A DNA stretch of 64,000 bases from Affinirhizobium straminoryzae. GTDB lineage: Bacteria; Pseudomonadota; Alphaproteobacteria; Rhizobiales; Rhizobiaceae. The translations under genes were made by a program, and so were the position numbers. Position 1 is the stretch's first letter; each line of letters starts with the position of its first letter. Shown here in pieces: positions 63,498 through 64,000 of this stretch. The notes under the pieces are model-generated. The model saw nothing but the letters and a program-made list of their open reading frames with translations, was not told the DNA's origin and did not search any database. The DNA lies in contig NZ_VJMG01000008.1 of the NCBI RefSeq assembly GCF_007004135.1, positions 111,734-175,733 of the forward strand, read 5' to 3'.

Positions 63498-64000
63498 ATG
63501 ACCCTGATCGATTATGGTGCCCTCGCCCTGTTTGCGGTCCTCTGGATCGGCTATTCCTGGCTGACCAGCGGGGAGCCGGTCCTGTCACGCCAGAGCCTCA
63601 ACCAGGCCATGGCCGAACGCCGGCGGCAGTGGATCTACAATTCGCTCTCGCGCGACCTCAAGATGATCGATACCCAGATCATGGCCGGGTTGCAGAACGG
63701 CACAGCCTTCTTCGCCTCGACCTCGATCTTCGCCATCGGCGGCTGCTTTGCCCTGCTGGGGCAGACCGACCGCGTCGATGCCGTCTTCCGGGATCTGGCC
63801 TTCGTCGAATACAGCGGTCGTGCCGCCTTCGAAATGAAGGTGGTCGGACTGACCGCCCTGTTCGGCTATTCCTTCTTCAAGTTCGGCTGGTCCTACAGGC
63901 TGTTCAACTACTGCACCATCCTGTTCGGCGCCCTGCCGATGATGCACGATACCCATGCCGACCGGGCCGCGCGCTCGGCGGCGGCCCGGTCGGCATGGGT
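63498..64000 (+). CDS. DUF599 family membrane protein, 3'-truncated
   Basis: First ~167 residues of a DUF599 protein running off the window, so it has no stop here. Membrane segments are visible at about 7-24, 65-88 and 112-155 (GLTALFGYSFFKFGWSYRLFNY). The RRRQWIYNSLSRDLKMIDTQIMAGLQNGTAFFAST block is the family signature. CGGAG precedes the ATG. Function unknown. Confidence 0.85.
   Translation, partial: MTLIDYGALALFAVLWIGYSWLTSGEPVLSRQSLNQAMAERRRQWIYNSLSRDLKMIDTQIMAGLQNGTAFFASTSIFAIGGCFALLGQTDRVDAVFRDLAFVEYSGRAAFEMKVVGLTALFGYSFFKFGWSYRLFNYCTILFGALPMMHDTHADRAARSAAARSAW

Overview
The window is GC-rich alphaproteobacterial chromosome, most likely from the family Rhizobiaceae (Agrobacterium/Rhizobium/Shinella-like). 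The evidence is the trpD-trpC-moaC-moeA run, a TctDE/TctCBA tricarboxylate-uptake locus, an HWE-type bacteriophytochrome, DUF1489, DUF2336 and DUF2267 genes, and two copies of a ~108-bp palindromic element resembling rhizobial RIME repeats. Species cannot be fixed by reading alone.

The stand-out feature is a complete, compact single-stranded-DNA phage genome (Microviridae) integrated as a ~5.85-kb prophage at 4896-10766. It carries a replication initiator with an HUH motif, a DNA pilot protein (VP2), a major capsid protein (VP1), an M15-type peptidase (endolysin candidate), a holin-like peptide, a 35-residue very basic J-like peptide missed by ordinary ORF cut-offs, and two uncharacterised proteins. 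It has no integrase. It is bounded by two 28-bp dif-like XerC/XerD sites sharing the 6-bp core TCTACC. The left site has two canonical arms and the right one has a degraded XerD arm. When the circular attP is rebuilt, a perfect 11-nt inverted copy of its XerC arm appears 49 nt away, so single-stranded viral DNA could fold a Xer substrate, reminiscent of CTX-phi. FtsK-polar-like octamers point toward the insertion from both sides, which suggests the host chromosome dif was the target. A run of six hairpins upstream of rep is a candidate complementary-strand origin.

Layout: 1-4854 tmk(partial)-holB-metG-tatD-MBL hydrolase, a co-directional run. 4896-10766 microvirus prophage. 10849-11934 small accessory genes. 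12129-18685 TctD/TctE two-component system, an orphan ABC-type binding protein and the TctCBA transporter. 18806-21050 YbhN-like and DUF763 genes. 21396-26878 ppiD-trpD-trpC-moaC-moeA. 26939-34906 phrB, pyrG, secG, tpiA, a hydrolase and parE. 34970-37528 bacteriophytochrome. 38199-44700 mixed membrane, regulatory and redox genes. 44845-50634 acyltransferase, thrS, DUF2267, a DD-carboxypeptidase, yidD and a U-type scaffold. 50866-53116 folE (with a structured leader), hisI and a patatin. 53301-58776 CBS, rhomboid, PAP2-autotransporter-repeat, PilZ and transglutaminase-like proteins. 59095-64000 a second DD-carboxypeptidase, DUF1489, sdaA, a tiny membrane protein and a partial DUF599 gene.

No tRNA, rRNA, CRISPR array or insertion sequence was recognised. 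All motif and repeat searches were done by eye, so absence statements are weaker than presence statements.
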